Below are positions 27,901 to 37,505 of a stretch of 42,157 nt of DNA, piece after piece. The position numbers and the translations under genes were made by a program. Origin of the DNA: Clostridiaceae bacterium (GTDB lineage Bacteria; Bacillota; Clostridia; Saccharofermentanales; DTU023); the NCBI GenBank assembly GCA_012518845.1, contig JAAYRJ010000161.1, positions 1 to 42,157 on the forward strand, written 5' to 3'. Under the pieces are notes generated by a model, which was given only the letters and a program-made list of their open reading frames with translations, ran no database searches and had not been told where the DNA came from. Numbering within the stretch: position 1 is the first letter of the stretch; each line of letters opens with the position of its first letter.

Positions 27901-29516
27901 CTTTACAGCCCCACTATGTCTGTCCTAATTGTAAATATTCTGAATTTGATGATAGTGGGGATTATGGTTCTGGTTTTGATTTACCAGAAAAAAATTGTCC
28001 TAAATGTGGAACAGTATTCGGCAGGGATGGTCAAGACATACCATTTGAAACATTTTTAGGATTTTATGGAGATAAGCAACCAGATATAGATTTAAATTTC
28101 TCTGGCTTTTATCAAGCAAGAGCTCATCAATATATTGAAGATATGTTTGGTACAAAACAAACTTATCGTGCAGGGACAATTAGTAGCTATGCAGAAAAAA
28201 ACTCTGCTGGAATGGTGCTTAATTATTTCGAAGAGCAAGAAAGACCTGTTAGTCAAACCGAAGTCACAAGGTTATCACAAGGACTACAAGGAGTTAAAGT
28301 AACCACTGGTCAACATCCAGGTGGAATGGTTGTTATACCCAAGGACAGGGATATTTTTGATTTTACACCAGTTCAATATCCAGCCAATAAAAAAGAATCC
28401 GGAGTTATTACAACTCATTTTGATTTTAATTCATTACAAGAAACAATTTTAAAATTAGATATCTTAGGGCATGATGATCCATCAATGCTCAAAATGTTAG
28501 GTGATATTACAGGAATTGATGTGACAAAAATCCCTATTCCAGATGAAAAAGTAATGTCACTATTTCATAGCACTGAAGCACTTGGGATTCCAGATGAAGA
28601 ATCAACTATTAAATCTGCAACAATTGGTCTGCCAGAATTGGGAACTTTCTTGGTACGGAGCATGATCGCAGAAACAAAACCAACTCAATTTTATGATCTT
28701 GTGCAGATTTCTGGCTTGTCACATGGAACTGATGTCTGGACAGGAAATGCCCAAGAGCTAATTAGAGATGGTACATGCACAATCAATGATGTAATTGGCT
28801 GCCGCGATAGTATTATGACATATTTAATTTACCGTGGTCTCCCAAATAAATCCGCCTTTGATATTATGGAAAAAGTGCGTAAAGGTAGGGGATTGAGTGA
28901 AGATGATGAAAAACTGATGCGAAAACATGATGTTCCAGAGTGGTACATTGAAAGTTGTAAAAAAATTAAATATATGTTTCCAAAGGCACATGCTGTTGCT
29001 TATTTGATTTCTGCTCTAAGGATCGCCTGGTTTAAAGTTTATTATCCAGAAGCTTATTATTGTGCTTTTTTCACAATAAGAGCTACTGAATTTTCAAGTG
29101 ATGAATTATGTTTAGCGCCAAATATTATAAAACAAAAACGAGCAGAACAAAGAAGAAATTGGAATGATCTTACAGCCCAGCAACAAAAACGTCATTTTTA
29201 TCTTGAATTAGTTGAAGAAATGCAAGCTCGAAATATTGATTTTTTACCTTTCGATTTAGAAAAATGTGAAGCAACTGTTTTTTATTCACCAGAAAAAGGT
29301 AAAATTAGACCTGCCTTAAACGCTATTCCAAATATAAGTGATGCACTTGCAAAGCAAATTGTTGAAGCAAGAAAAAATGGTGGTGAATTCAAAACACAGG
29401 AAGAACTTTCAAGAAGAGCACAACTAGGTCCAGCTGCAATGGAAGCTCTTGCTTCTACAGGTATGCTGGACGATATACCCGAATCTGCCCAAATTGATTT
29501 GTTTTCATTGTTATAA
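24936..29516 (+). CDS. polC: DNA polymerase III PolC-type alpha subunit, with degenerate exonuclease domain
   Basis: PHP motif RVELHMHSKLSAKDG...AVAITDHGVVQAFPD...YGLE; HYVCPNCKYSEF...CPKCGT; QPDIDLNFSGFYQARAHQYIEDMFG; KLDILGHDDP; SGLSHGTDVWTGNAQELI; YMFPKAHAVAY; C-terminal QIDLF clamp-binding-like motif; TTG start with AAGG upstream. Confidence 0.95.
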   Translation: MIQNLAEVFSYFNIEWLDDDQSIFVNCASNLNRIHSLQEIPVLGMCCSISGELSISIEVKNLLSPKQIILLEEIFENFFDISQVIIKQVSTTQISEKSQHEFLSQAEIWIKRHANKYEGLESSLFALGKAETKGNKLTWHMQNNHYTLISQNEINWLQQFWDKFGPFNSKIRINPVNEQSSEELIENTEKLFLEANTISSELYQEKIVQIEEIKQENANSKAVEKNNGNRFRKKHRVSENVLWGRTGPEIPMIKLSDINHETDRALFEGQVFSYETKITRNGSLLVKFAITDLTTSISCILFADPEEKDHLTKIIKNNYLKVTANISYDDRYAKDFVARVTCIESAIKPQGRSDDSLEKRVELHMHSKLSAKDGTISPADIVKTASKFGHQAVAITDHGVVQAFPDIAATADELAKAGKPIKIIYGLEGYLLDDGFDCFAFKVEDVSLTADFIIFKLNVSGKDPQTDYIKEITALKFSYQGEEKTEAENTNNSVNNLDETNSIPQTENYTDQQLNSSAKINPEDYLLADSFYATLDIDNDENIEILKKFSEFCKGSILISENALLQLNFLRYAGFNVEESEPRVKFNPPLIDLHQMQKAVEKYSKEPIKFSPNSKVILTSKKKELSMIRSEDFINLKEFAVKFILLLQKANINQLTELNTKFSDYESFKELKKQRKKTNHILLLAKDSLGLYNMYRMCSLAHIDYFYYSPRIPRSLLTYYGTGIIKGMACVDGELFQNILKIYNDCNGDYEQAKKKLNNPNLLKIAKYYDFLEVQPLTNNSFLIRKEDNCIDSKQDLQNLNRLVLELGEITNMPVCATGDVHYLNPEDAIYRKILMTNMNFDDMEEMAELYFRTTEEMLAEFSYLESDLAHKIVIENPNEIADSVANKIRPFPEGSFPPDIKSADQNIKELTLKNAMAIYGFEGQLPEIVSARIERELSSIISNGFAVMYYISHLVVKKSNEDGYIVGSRGSVGSSLVATLCEITEVNPLQPHYVCPNCKYSEFDDSGDYGSGFDLPEKNCPKCGTVFGRDGQDIPFETFLGFYGDKQPDIDLNFSGFYQARAHQYIEDMFGTKQTYRAGTISSYAEKNSAGMVLNYFEEQERPVSQTEVTRLSQGLQGVKVTTGQHPGGMVVIPKDRDIFDFTPVQYPANKKESGVITTHFDFNSLQETILKLDILGHDDPSMLKMLGDITGIDVTKIPIPDEKVMSLFHSTEALGIPDEESTIKSATIGLPELGTFLVRSMIAETKPTQFYDLVQISGLSHGTDVWTGNAQELIRDGTCTINDVIGCRDSIMTYLIYRGLPNKSAFDIMEKVRKGRGLSEDDEKLMRKHDVPEWYIESCKKIKYMFPKAHAVAYLISALRIAWFKVYYPEAYYCAFFTIRATEFSSDELCLAPNIIKQKRAEQRRNWNDLTAQQQKRHFYLELVEEMQARNIDFLPFDLEKCEATVFYSPEKGKIRPALNAIPNISDALAKQIVEARKNGGEFKTQEELSRRAQLGPAAMEALASTGMLDDIPESAQIDLFSLL

Positions 29517-29522
29517 TATATA

Positions 29523-31799
29523 ATGGATCTTATGAAACAGTTTTTAATCACCCAAAAATTTATAGAAGTTGCTCTTATTGACTCTACAGTTGCCTTCGAC
29601 AACATTTATAGCTATTTTCCTTCTGACAACAAAAATCATTTTCTAGGACAAATTGTTGAAGTTCCTTTTGGGCGTGGTAATAGCATTCGAAAGGCTGTAA
29701 TCGTTGGACAATCAAATGAGTGTGAATTTGAAAAGATCAAGAAAATTAAAAATATTGTAACAGAAGAACCTATTTATTTACCTGATCAAATTGAACTCGC
29801 AAAAGAAATGCGTAGACGTTATCTTTGCACTTTAGGTCAAGCCTTTAAAACGATAAGCCCTCCATCAATTATTAAAGTCGGTAAAAAAACTGGGAAAGCT
29901 TGTCGTTTAATTAATAAGCAACTAGCTAGAGATATGCTGAGTGAGGATGCCTTTACCAGCTTACAACAACAAAGAGCTGTTGAAATGTTGCTTGAAGTAG
30001 AATACGCCTTTGTCAACGAAATAACTCAGGCTTGCCAAATATCTGCAAGTGTTCTCAAAACGCTAGAAAAAAAAGAAGTTGTAGAATTTATTACTAAACC
30101 TATAGAGCGTGAAGCAGAAAAATATGAAATTTGGGATGAACCACCAGTTAAAAAATTAAATCCTGATCAAATTGCAGCAATTAACGGTATTTTAGAGCTT
30201 AAAGGTGATAAAAATAATTTAAAAGAAGCTTTGCTATATGGGGTCACTGGATCGGGTAAAACAGAAATATATTTGCGCTTGGCAAAAAAAATGATTCAAA
30301 ATAATCGATCTGTTATTATTCTTGTTCCAGAAATTTCTTTAACTCCACTTATGATTAGTAGATTTATTAGTCAATTTGAAGACCAGGTTGCTATTTGGCA
30401 TAGTCGCTTAACTATTACTCAGAGATTTGAACAATGGCAAAAGATAATAAAAGGCGAGAAAAAGATTGTAGTTGGAGCTCGTTCAGCTATTTTTTCTCCT
30501 CTGAAAAATATTGGTTTAATAATTATTGATGAAGAACAAGAAAACTCTTATGTTTCAGAAAGCAATCCCAAATATAAAGCTCATGAGATAGCTAGAATAA
30601 GGGCTATACAACATGATGCAACTCTAGTTTTGGGCTCAGCCACACCGTCAATTGATTCATATTACCGACATAAGCAAAATAAAAATAAACTATTTATCCT
30701 TAAAGAAAGAGCAAAAAATGTTCCTCTTCCAAAGATTGAATTAGTTTCTATGAAAGAAGAACATTCAAGATCTAATTATGATAATGTTTTCAGCAAGCGA
30801 TTATTAGAGGTTCTGCAGGAAACTTTTGCTAATAATAAGCAAGCAATGCTTTTTATCAATCGGAGAGGACTTTCATCAGCTCTTCAATGCATTGATTGTG
30901 GCGAAGCTTTAAAATGTCCTAACTGCGAAGTGGCCTTGACAAGACATGTTAATCACTATAATAAGCATTCTGACAGGTTAATATGCCACTACTGTGGCAA
31001 GATCAAGCCTGTCATTACAACTTGCCCTGCCTGTGGTGGTGAGAATATGGTTTTTTCAGGCGTTGGAACCCAAGCAGTTGAACAAGCATTTAAAACTTGG
31101 TTTCCTAATAATAAAGCTTTAAGAATGGACTTTGATACAGTAGTTGGAAGTAATACTCATCTAAAAATTCTAAATGACTTTCGAGAAAAAAAAGCTGACT
31201 GTTTAATCGGCACTCAAATGATTGCAAAAGGACATGATTTCCCAGATGTTCAGACGGTTGGTATATTATCGGTTGATTCATTACTTCATACTGGTAGCTT
31301 TAGTGCCGAAGAAAAAGCTTTTCAGCTAATTACTCAAGCAGCCGGTAGATCGGGTCGTCAAAATATGCAAGGAAAAGTTATTATCCAGGGTTATGATTTG
31401 GAACATTATGCTGTTAAAAATGCTGCTAAACAAGATTTTTTAGGTTTTTACAATACGGAAATAGCATTTAGAAAAAGAGCTGGATTTCCACCGTTCCAAC
31501 ATATAGGCCAAGTACTTGTTCAGAGCATAAGTGAAAAAAAAGCAAAAAATGAGATTCAAATTATCTATAGAAATTTTTATAATTATATCCATAAAAACAA
31601 GGATATTTTTCAGCCTATCTTTTTGTTTGAAGCTGCTCCTGCTCCAATTTTTAGACTTAGAAAAAGATACCGTTATCGAATAATCTTAAAGGCTTTTCAG
31701 AAAATTGAATTAGTTAACATTTTTCATATGGAAAATAAACGTGCTAAACCTAAAGGTATTTCTGTATCATTTGATATAGATTCAGACTATATGTTATAA
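29523..31799 (+). CDS. priA: Primosomal protein N' (replication restart helicase PriA)
   Basis: LYGVTGSGKTEIYLRL, VGARSAIFSPLKNIGLIIIDEEQENSY, LGSATPSIDSYY, zinc-binding CIDCGEALKCPNCEVAL...CHYCGK...CPACGG, GTQMIAKGHDFPDV, QAAGRSGR. Confidence 0.94.
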   Translation: MDLMKQFLITQKFIEVALIDSTVAFDNIYSYFPSDNKNHFLGQIVEVPFGRGNSIRKAVIVGQSNECEFEKIKKIKNIVTEEPIYLPDQIELAKEMRRRYLCTLGQAFKTISPPSIIKVGKKTGKACRLINKQLARDMLSEDAFTSLQQQRAVEMLLEVEYAFVNEITQACQISASVLKTLEKKEVVEFITKPIEREAEKYEIWDEPPVKKLNPDQIAAINGILELKGDKNNLKEALLYGVTGSGKTEIYLRLAKKMIQNNRSVIILVPEISLTPLMISRFISQFEDQVAIWHSRLTITQRFEQWQKIIKGEKKIVVGARSAIFSPLKNIGLIIIDEEQENSYVSESNPKYKAHEIARIRAIQHDATLVLGSATPSIDSYYRHKQNKNKLFILKERAKNVPLPKIELVSMKEEHSRSNYDNVFSKRLLEVLQETFANNKQAMLFINRRGLSSALQCIDCGEALKCPNCEVALTRHVNHYNKHSDRLICHYCGKIKPVITTCPACGGENMVFSGVGTQAVEQAFKTWFPNNKALRMDFDTVVGSNTHLKILNDFREKKADCLIGTQMIAKGHDFPDVQTVGILSVDSLLHTGSFSAEEKAFQLITQAAGRSGRQNMQGKVIIQGYDLEHYAVKNAAKQDFLGFYNTEIAFRKRAGFPPFQHIGQVLVQSISEKKAKNEIQIIYRNFYNYIHKNKDIFQPIFLFEAAPAPIFRLRKRYRYRIILKAFQKIELVNIFHMENKRAKPKGISVSFDIDSDYML

Positions 31800-31842
31800 C
31801 ACATCATGTTATAATATGTCGTGTGCTTGAGTAAAATTGATT

Positions 31843-31880
31843 CTTGAACCATTCAAGCATGGCTGGAATTTTAGTATAAT
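31843..31880 (+). promoter_or_regulatory. Candidate promoter with overlapping dyad upstream of def
   Basis: TTCAAG (31852-31857), 17-bp spacer, TATAAT (31875-31880); perfect inverted repeat CTTGAA-CCA-TTCAAG (31843-31857) overlaps the -35. Confidence 0.55.
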
Positions 31881-31922
31881 TAATCTTAATAAAAAATGTT
31901 TTAGAATAAATTAGAGGATAAA

Positions 31923-32477
31923 ATGGCATTAAGAAATATCGTAAAAATAGGTGAACCAGGAGAATCTGCCTTAAATAGTAGTACTAGAGAAGTTAAGCGA
32001 TTTGATGATCGATTAAAAATATTGGCAGAAGATATGATTGAGACTATGCACGCAGAGGGCGGAATCGGCTTAGCAGGACCACAAGTTGGTATCTTAAAAC
32101 GCATTTTTGTAATGAATGTTATTCCTGAAGAAGGTGACATCATTGTAATAAATCCAGAAATTGTTGAAAAAGATGGAGAAAGTGTTGCTTATGAAGGCTG
32201 TCTATCATTACCTCAAATGTATGGTCAAGTGAAGCGTTCGACAAATCTTAAATTGAAGTATCAAGATTTAAATGGCGAATTTCACGAGATGGAAGCTGAA
32301 GGTTTAAAGGCAAGATGTATTCAACATGAATATGATCACTTAGATGGCATCATGTTCACAGAAAAATTGATAGGTCAGTTGGTGCATGAATCCCAGCTGT
32401 CTCAAGAAGAAGACAATAATAATGATGATAATAATCAAACGGAAAAAAAGGATGATCTAATTGCAGAAGAAGAATAA
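31923..32477 (+). CDS. def: Peptide deformylase
   Basis: GGIGLAGPQVGI, EGCLSLP, QHEYDHLDGIMF. Confidence 0.96.
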   Translation: MALRNIVKIGEPGESALNSSTREVKRFDDRLKILAEDMIETMHAEGGIGLAGPQVGILKRIFVMNVIPEEGDIIVINPEIVEKDGESVAYEGCLSLPQMYGQVKRSTNLKLKYQDLNGEFHEMEAEGLKARCIQHEYDHLDGIMFTEKLIGQLVHESQLSQEEDNNNDDNNQTEKKDDLIAEEE

Positions 32478-33438
32478 AACTAAATCTTTGCCAGATTATA
32501 AAATTATTTTTATGGGTACTCCGGATTTTGCTGTACCAACACTCAAAGCTTTAGATGAAGCAAATTACCAAATAATTGCTGTTATCAGCCAGCCAAATAG
32601 AGCTAAAGGCAGAAAACAGATTGTTACAGACACTCCTGTTGCTGCTTATGCCAATGCTAACAATTTAAAATTGCTACAGCCAGAATCCATAAATTCAGAA
32701 GAAATGAAAAATTATCTCAAAGAATCTAAAGTGGATTTAATTATTACGGCAGCATACGGTCAAATTATTACAGAAGAAATTTTAGAAATTCCAACGTTTG
32801 GTTGTATTAATATTCATGCCTCTTTGCTGCCTAAATATCGTGGTGCTTCGCCTATAAATGCGGCTATCATAAATGCTGAAGAAGTTACAGGTATCACAAT
32901 TATGCAGATGGACAAGGGAATGGATACAGGCGATATTTTACATCAGGTTGAAATTCCAATAAAAGTAGATGAAACAGCAGGTGAATTATTTGATCGCCTT
33001 GCTACTTTAGGAGCTGATTCAATTGTAAGTTTTTTACCTGATTTTTTTGACGGTAATTTTAAACCTATAAAGCAAGATGAAAGTAAAGCTAGTTATGCTA
33101 TGAAAATGCATCGCGATGTTGGTGAAATCGATTGGCAAAAAAGTGCATCTGAAATTAGTAATTTAATTCGTGGAACACAACCTTGGCCTGGTAGTTTTAC
33201 TTTTTTTGACGACAAACGGGTAAAGGTTTTCTCTGCAATCGTCATTTCACAAGACTCAGTATCTCAAATTTATAAACCAGGTGAACTGATAAGTTGTGAT
33301 GACGGTTTCACAGTTCAGTGTGGTAAAGATGCCCTTAAATTAGGAAAAATTCAATTTGCTTCGGGTAAAAAGATGGACTCTAGTATATGTTCACATAATT
33401 ATGAAGAAAGACAAAAATTCGGGAGAGTGAAAACATGA
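32461..33438 (+). CDS. fmt: Methionyl-tRNA formyltransferase
   Basis: IIFMGTPDFAVPTLKAL, NIHASLLPKYRGASPINAAIINAEEVTGITIMQMDKGMDTGDIL; TTG start overlapping def by 17 nt. Confidence 0.94.
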   Translation: MQKKNKTKSLPDYKIIFMGTPDFAVPTLKALDEANYQIIAVISQPNRAKGRKQIVTDTPVAAYANANNLKLLQPESINSEEMKNYLKESKVDLIITAAYGQIITEEILEIPTFGCINIHASLLPKYRGASPINAAIINAEEVTGITIMQMDKGMDTGDILHQVEIPIKVDETAGELFDRLATLGADSIVSFLPDFFDGNFKPIKQDESKASYAMKMHRDVGEIDWQKSASEISNLIRGTQPWPGSFTFFDDKRVKVFSAIVISQDSVSQIYKPGELISCDDGFTVQCGKDALKLGKIQFASGKKMDSSICSHNYEERQKFGRVKT

Positions 33439-34130
33439 TTTATTTGATATTAATGATCGTTACGATGATTTTCGGCTTAATTGCCCAGGCATCTGTACGC
33501 AGAACTTTTAAAAAATATAATACAGTACCCACCAAATCAGGCTTAACAGGTGAGCAAGCTGCCAGGAAAATAATTCAGATGAATAATTTAGATGTCAGAG
33601 TTGAAGGTACACACGGAGAACTGACAGATCATTATGATCCACGCAATAACACTTTGCGACTGTCTGAATCAACAATGCACAATAACTCAATTGCAGCAAT
33701 AGGTGTTGCAGCTCATGAAGCTGGACATGCCATTCAAGATGGTGTCAATTATTTTCCAAACAAGCTCAGGGCAGCGTTAGTGCCTGTTGCAAATATAGGT
33801 TCAAGGTCTGGACCTTACTTAGCATTTATTGGCATTATGATTAACGCTTATGCTAGTAGGGGCAACTTTGGAATTACAGTTGCTTATATTGGTTTGTTTC
33901 TATACTTGTTTGCAGTCTTATTTTATTTTGTTACTTTACCAGTTGAATTTAACGCAAGTAATCGAGCGATAACTATTTTAAATGATACTGATATGTTAGA
34001 TGCTGGTGAATTAAAAGGTGCAAAAAAAGTTTTGCGGGCGGCGGCTATGACTTATGTAGCTTCAGCTGCAAGTGCTTTGGTTTCGCTCTTAAGACTTGTT
34101 TCAATTGTAAATAACAGTAATCGCAGATAA
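33435..34130 (+). CDS. Zinc metallopeptidase, YugP-like membrane protein
   Basis: HEAGHAIQD zinc motif, multiple TM, LPVEFNASNRAI; ATGA overlap with fmt. Confidence 0.88.
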   Translation: MIYLILMIVTMIFGLIAQASVRRTFKKYNTVPTKSGLTGEQAARKIIQMNNLDVRVEGTHGELTDHYDPRNNTLRLSESTMHNNSIAAIGVAAHEAGHAIQDGVNYFPNKLRAALVPVANIGSRSGPYLAFIGIMINAYASRGNFGITVAYIGLFLYLFAVLFYFVTLPVEFNASNRAITILNDTDMLDAGELKGAKKVLRAAAMTYVASAASALVSLLRLVSIVNNSNRR

Positions 34131-34136
34131 ATTTAC

Positions 34137-35513
34137 ATGAAAGATTTTGACCCAGTAAGAGCAAATGCTATAACTGCTTTAGATCAAATAATCAATCAAG
34201 ACAAGTTTTCAAATGATGTTCTAAATGAGTTATTTTCAAAAGGTGATTTCACTGATTTAGATAAACGATTCATGACAGCATTAGTTTACGGCACGCTTGA
34301 ACGCCTGCCGTTTCTTGATTATTGGATACAAGCATTTTCAGATCTTGATTTTAAGAAAATTGATCCTTATATTTTGCTTATTTTGAGAATAGGAGTTTGG
34401 CAACTAAAGTTTGGTGACAAAATACCAGCTTTTGCTGCAATAGATGAATCTGTAAAATTAGCAAAATTTTTCCAGAAAAAGCATTTTTCTGGATTTGTTA
34501 ATGGAGTTTTGAGAAAAATAAATTCTGAATCCTTAGATTTACCCAAAAAAAGAAAACATTTAGAATTTGGTTTTTCTGCAGAAATTTTTGGTCTTTACAA
34601 ACAGTGGTTTGGTGAAGAAAAAACAATTAAATTTTTGAAAAACAGCATGGCTAGTCCCAGAGATCTAACCATCTTATTTATAGGGAATGTAGCTGAGAAA
34701 GAAAAATGGTTAAGTCAATGTTCGCAGCATAAGATAGAAGTTGAACCAGGTTACCTATTGGAGAACACTTATATTTTGAAAAATTTTTCTGGTAATATCT
34801 CAGAGCTACCTGGATTTAAAGCAGGAAAAATTTACATACAAAACGAATCTGCGGTATTACCTAGCAAAACAATCCATCTCTTAGAATCAGATACAGAAAA
34901 AGCAATTAACTTTTTAGATGCCTGCGCAGGTTTAGGTGGTAAAACTATTGCTTTTAAGAATTGTTGTCCCAAACTCAATATTCTAGCACTTGAACCAAAT
35001 GAAAAACGTTTTGCAAGTTTATTGGAAAATATTAAGCGCCTCAATCTAAAAAATATTGATGCCTTAAAAATTGAATTGCAAGAACTAAAACTACATGAAG
35101 TAAACAAAGAGCAATTTGATTTCATTGTTTTAGATGTACCTTGTAGTGGTTTAGGTGTTGTTCATCATAAGCCAGAGATAAAGTTAAAATTAACTTATGA
35201 AAAAATGCAAAACTTTCCTAAATTGCAATTAGAGTTATTAAATAATGCTGCTGGTTTGTTAAAGGAAAATGGCATAATTTGCTATTGTACTTGTACAATT
35301 AATCCAGATGAAAATCAAAATTTGATTAGTAGGTTTCTTGAATCAAAAACCGGAAAATCCTTTAATAAAGTGGATTTAAATAAATTAATTCCTTTCTTTA
35401 TGGAACAGGCAAAACCCATAATTAACAAATTAACAATTGATAACGATATTCAAATATTGCCAGGTAATTACAATTTGGATGGATTTTATATTTCATGTTT
35501 GCAAAAAAAATAA
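34137..35513 (+). CDS. rsmB: 16S rRNA (cytosine-C5)-methyltransferase RsmB
   Basis: NusB-like N-terminus, DACAGLGGKT SAM motif, LDVPCSGLGVVHHKPEIK, CYCTCTINPDEN. Confidence 0.9.
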   Translation: MKDFDPVRANAITALDQIINQDKFSNDVLNELFSKGDFTDLDKRFMTALVYGTLERLPFLDYWIQAFSDLDFKKIDPYILLILRIGVWQLKFGDKIPAFAAIDESVKLAKFFQKKHFSGFVNGVLRKINSESLDLPKKRKHLEFGFSAEIFGLYKQWFGEEKTIKFLKNSMASPRDLTILFIGNVAEKEKWLSQCSQHKIEVEPGYLLENTYILKNFSGNISELPGFKAGKIYIQNESAVLPSKTIHLLESDTEKAINFLDACAGLGGKTIAFKNCCPKLNILALEPNEKRFASLLENIKRLNLKNIDALKIELQELKLHEVNKEQFDFIVLDVPCSGLGVVHHKPEIKLKLTYEKMQNFPKLQLELLNNAAGLLKENGIICYCTCTINPDENQNLISRFLESKTGKSFNKVDLNKLIPFFMEQAKPIINKLTIDNDIQILPGNYNLDGFYISCLQKK

Positions 35514-35523
35514 TTAACGATGG

Positions 35524-36579
35524 TTGGACAATTCTATGATGCATAAACATAAAAACTTAAGAAAAACTTTCTATGATTTCGATCGTGAATCTTTTGATCA
35601 ATTAGCCGAAAAGTACAAGTGGCCAAGTTTTCGAGTTGATCAACTTATTGGCTGGCAAGAAAAACATATTCAGTCTGTTGATGAAATGACAAATATCTCA
35701 ATAAAAATGCGAGAACAACTAAAAGAAGAAATGCACTGGCCTCCAATAAAAATTGTTCAGGTAGAAACTTCTGAAAAAGAACCTGTAAAAAAATATCTCT
35801 TGCAATTGCAAGATGGAAATATTATTGAAACTGTTTCTATGCACTACAATTATGGTCATTCAATCTGTTTAACGATGCAAGTTGGATGTCGGATGGGCTG
35901 TCATTTTTGTGCTTCTGCCAAATTAGGCTTAAATCGAAATTTAACAGCTGGCGAAATGTTAGCTCAAATTGCAATTATTGCCTATGCAGAAAAAAGCCGG
36001 ATCTCTCATGCCGTTTTGATGGGGATAGGTGAAGGGTTGGATAATTATGATGAAACAATCACTTTTTTACAACGTCTACGTTCAGACGATGGAATAAGCA
36101 TGAGTTTAAGGAATGTAACTCTATCCACTTGTGGTTTAGCACCTGAAATCAAACGTTTAGCTCATGAAAATTTACCTGTAACATTAGCAATTTCTCTTCA
36201 TTCATCAAATCAAGATACACGAAATAAGTTAATGCCAATTGCGAAACATTACACAATTCCTGAAATAATTTCAGCGGGAGATTATTATTTCAAAGTAACT
36301 GGCAGAAGAGTTACGTATGAATATACCTTATTTAAGGATGTTAATGATCATCCTCAAGAAGCTGAAAACTTAGCAAATCTACTAAAAAATAAGAATGTCC
36401 ATGTCAATCTAATACCTGCAAACGAAATTTCCGGTTCAGATTGGACCAGACCTGATCAAAAAACTATTGATAAGTTTCAGGAAGTTTTGTTGAAAAATCA
36501 GATCAATTCAACAATCCGATTCTCAGCTGGTCAAGATATAACTGCAGCATGTGGACAATTGAGAAGGCAAAATGCTTAA
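35524..36579 (+). CDS. rlmN: 23S rRNA (adenine(2503)-C2)-methyltransferase RlmN
   Basis: Radical SAM motif VGCRMGCHFCAS, LNRNLTAGEMLAQI, AISLHSSNQDTRNKLMPI, DITAACGQL; start TTG 35524 or ATG 35536. Confidence 0.93.
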   Translation: MDNSMMHKHKNLRKTFYDFDRESFDQLAEKYKWPSFRVDQLIGWQEKHIQSVDEMTNISIKMREQLKEEMHWPPIKIVQVETSEKEPVKKYLLQLQDGNIIETVSMHYNYGHSICLTMQVGCRMGCHFCASAKLGLNRNLTAGEMLAQIAIIAYAEKSRISHAVLMGIGEGLDNYDETITFLQRLRSDDGISMSLRNVTLSTCGLAPEIKRLAHENLPVTLAISLHSSNQDTRNKLMPIAKHYTIPEIISAGDYYFKVTGRRVTYEYTLFKDVNDHPQEAENLANLLKNKNVHVNLIPANEISGSDWTRPDQKTIDKFQEVLLKNQINSTIRFSAGQDITAACGQLRRQNA

Positions 36580-36605
36580 AAAACTGTCAATTTATTTGTT
36601 AAATC

Positions 36606-36634
36606 TTGCCACTAAGATATCTTTATTATAAAAT
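36606..36634 (+). promoter_or_regulatory. Candidate promoter upstream of the PP2C-prkC block
   Basis: TTGCCA (36606-36611), 17-bp spacer, TAAAAT (36629-36634). Confidence 0.5.
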
Positions 36635-36737
36635 TAATGTCTATTATTGTGTGTTATTATCTTGAAAATAAGAATTAATATATAATTGTTTATTTGTATC
36701 AAGAGACAAATTATTAAGGTAGTGAAAGAGCATAGAA

Positions 36738-37487
36738 ATGTCAAAAAAGTTCAAATTTGCAGCTTTGTCCCACATTGGATTAGTACGTCATGGTAATGAA
36801 GACAATTATGGTTTTATTGAGTTTTCTCAGGACTTTCCTTTTGTGGCAATTGTTGCAGATGGTATGGGTGGACATTTAAATGGTGAATTAGCTAGTAAAG
36901 TTGCAGTAGAATATGTTCAAGATAAACTGAGCAAAGATTTACCATTAGAAATAGATTCCGAAAATATTTTGCACATCTTAAACGATGTGATTCAAAAAGC
37001 AAATATTAAGGTTTATTTACAATCTTTAGAAAGCCCTAAAAACAGAGGCATGGGAACAACCTTAACGATTGCAGTATTTTATGAAGATAGCGTATATATT
37101 GCTCATATTGGGGATTCAAGATGTTTTTTATTACGAAATCATTATTTAGAAACTTTAACAAAAGATCATACAGTAGTTGAGAAAATGATTGAAGCGGGAA
37201 CAATTTCTCCTGTTGAAATACATAAACATCCACAAAGACATGTTTTAACCCAAGCATTAGGCTCTCCAGAATATTTACAACCAGATTTACTACATATTGA
37301 TTTGAGAAAAAGAGATCGCTTTCTTCTCTCTAGTGATGGTCTTCATGGCTACGTCGAAGATAAAGAAATTGAAAATATTTTAATGCATAGTAATGATCCA
37401 GAAGAAACATGCCAAGAATTAGTAAATCAAGCCTTGGAAAAAGGTGGGAAGGACAATATCACAGTCCTAAATTTATTTTTTGATTAA
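36738..37487 (+). CDS. PP2C-family Ser/Thr phosphatase (PrpC/Stp-like)
   Basis: HIGLVRHGNEDNYGF, VADGMGGHLNGELAS, YIAHIGDSRCFLLR, LSSDGLHGYV, KDNITVL; adjacent to PASTA kinase. Confidence 0.94.
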   Translation: MSKKFKFAALSHIGLVRHGNEDNYGFIEFSQDFPFVAIVADGMGGHLNGELASKVAVEYVQDKLSKDLPLEIDSENILHILNDVIQKANIKVYLQSLESPKNRGMGTTLTIAVFYEDSVYIAHIGDSRCFLLRNHYLETLTKDHTVVEKMIEAGTISPVEIHKHPQRHVLTQALGSPEYLQPDLLHIDLRKRDRFLLSSDGLHGYVEDKEIENILMHSNDPEETCQELVNQALEKGGKDNITVLNLFFD

Positions 37488-37505
37488 TTTTTTCAGGAGG
37501 AATAA

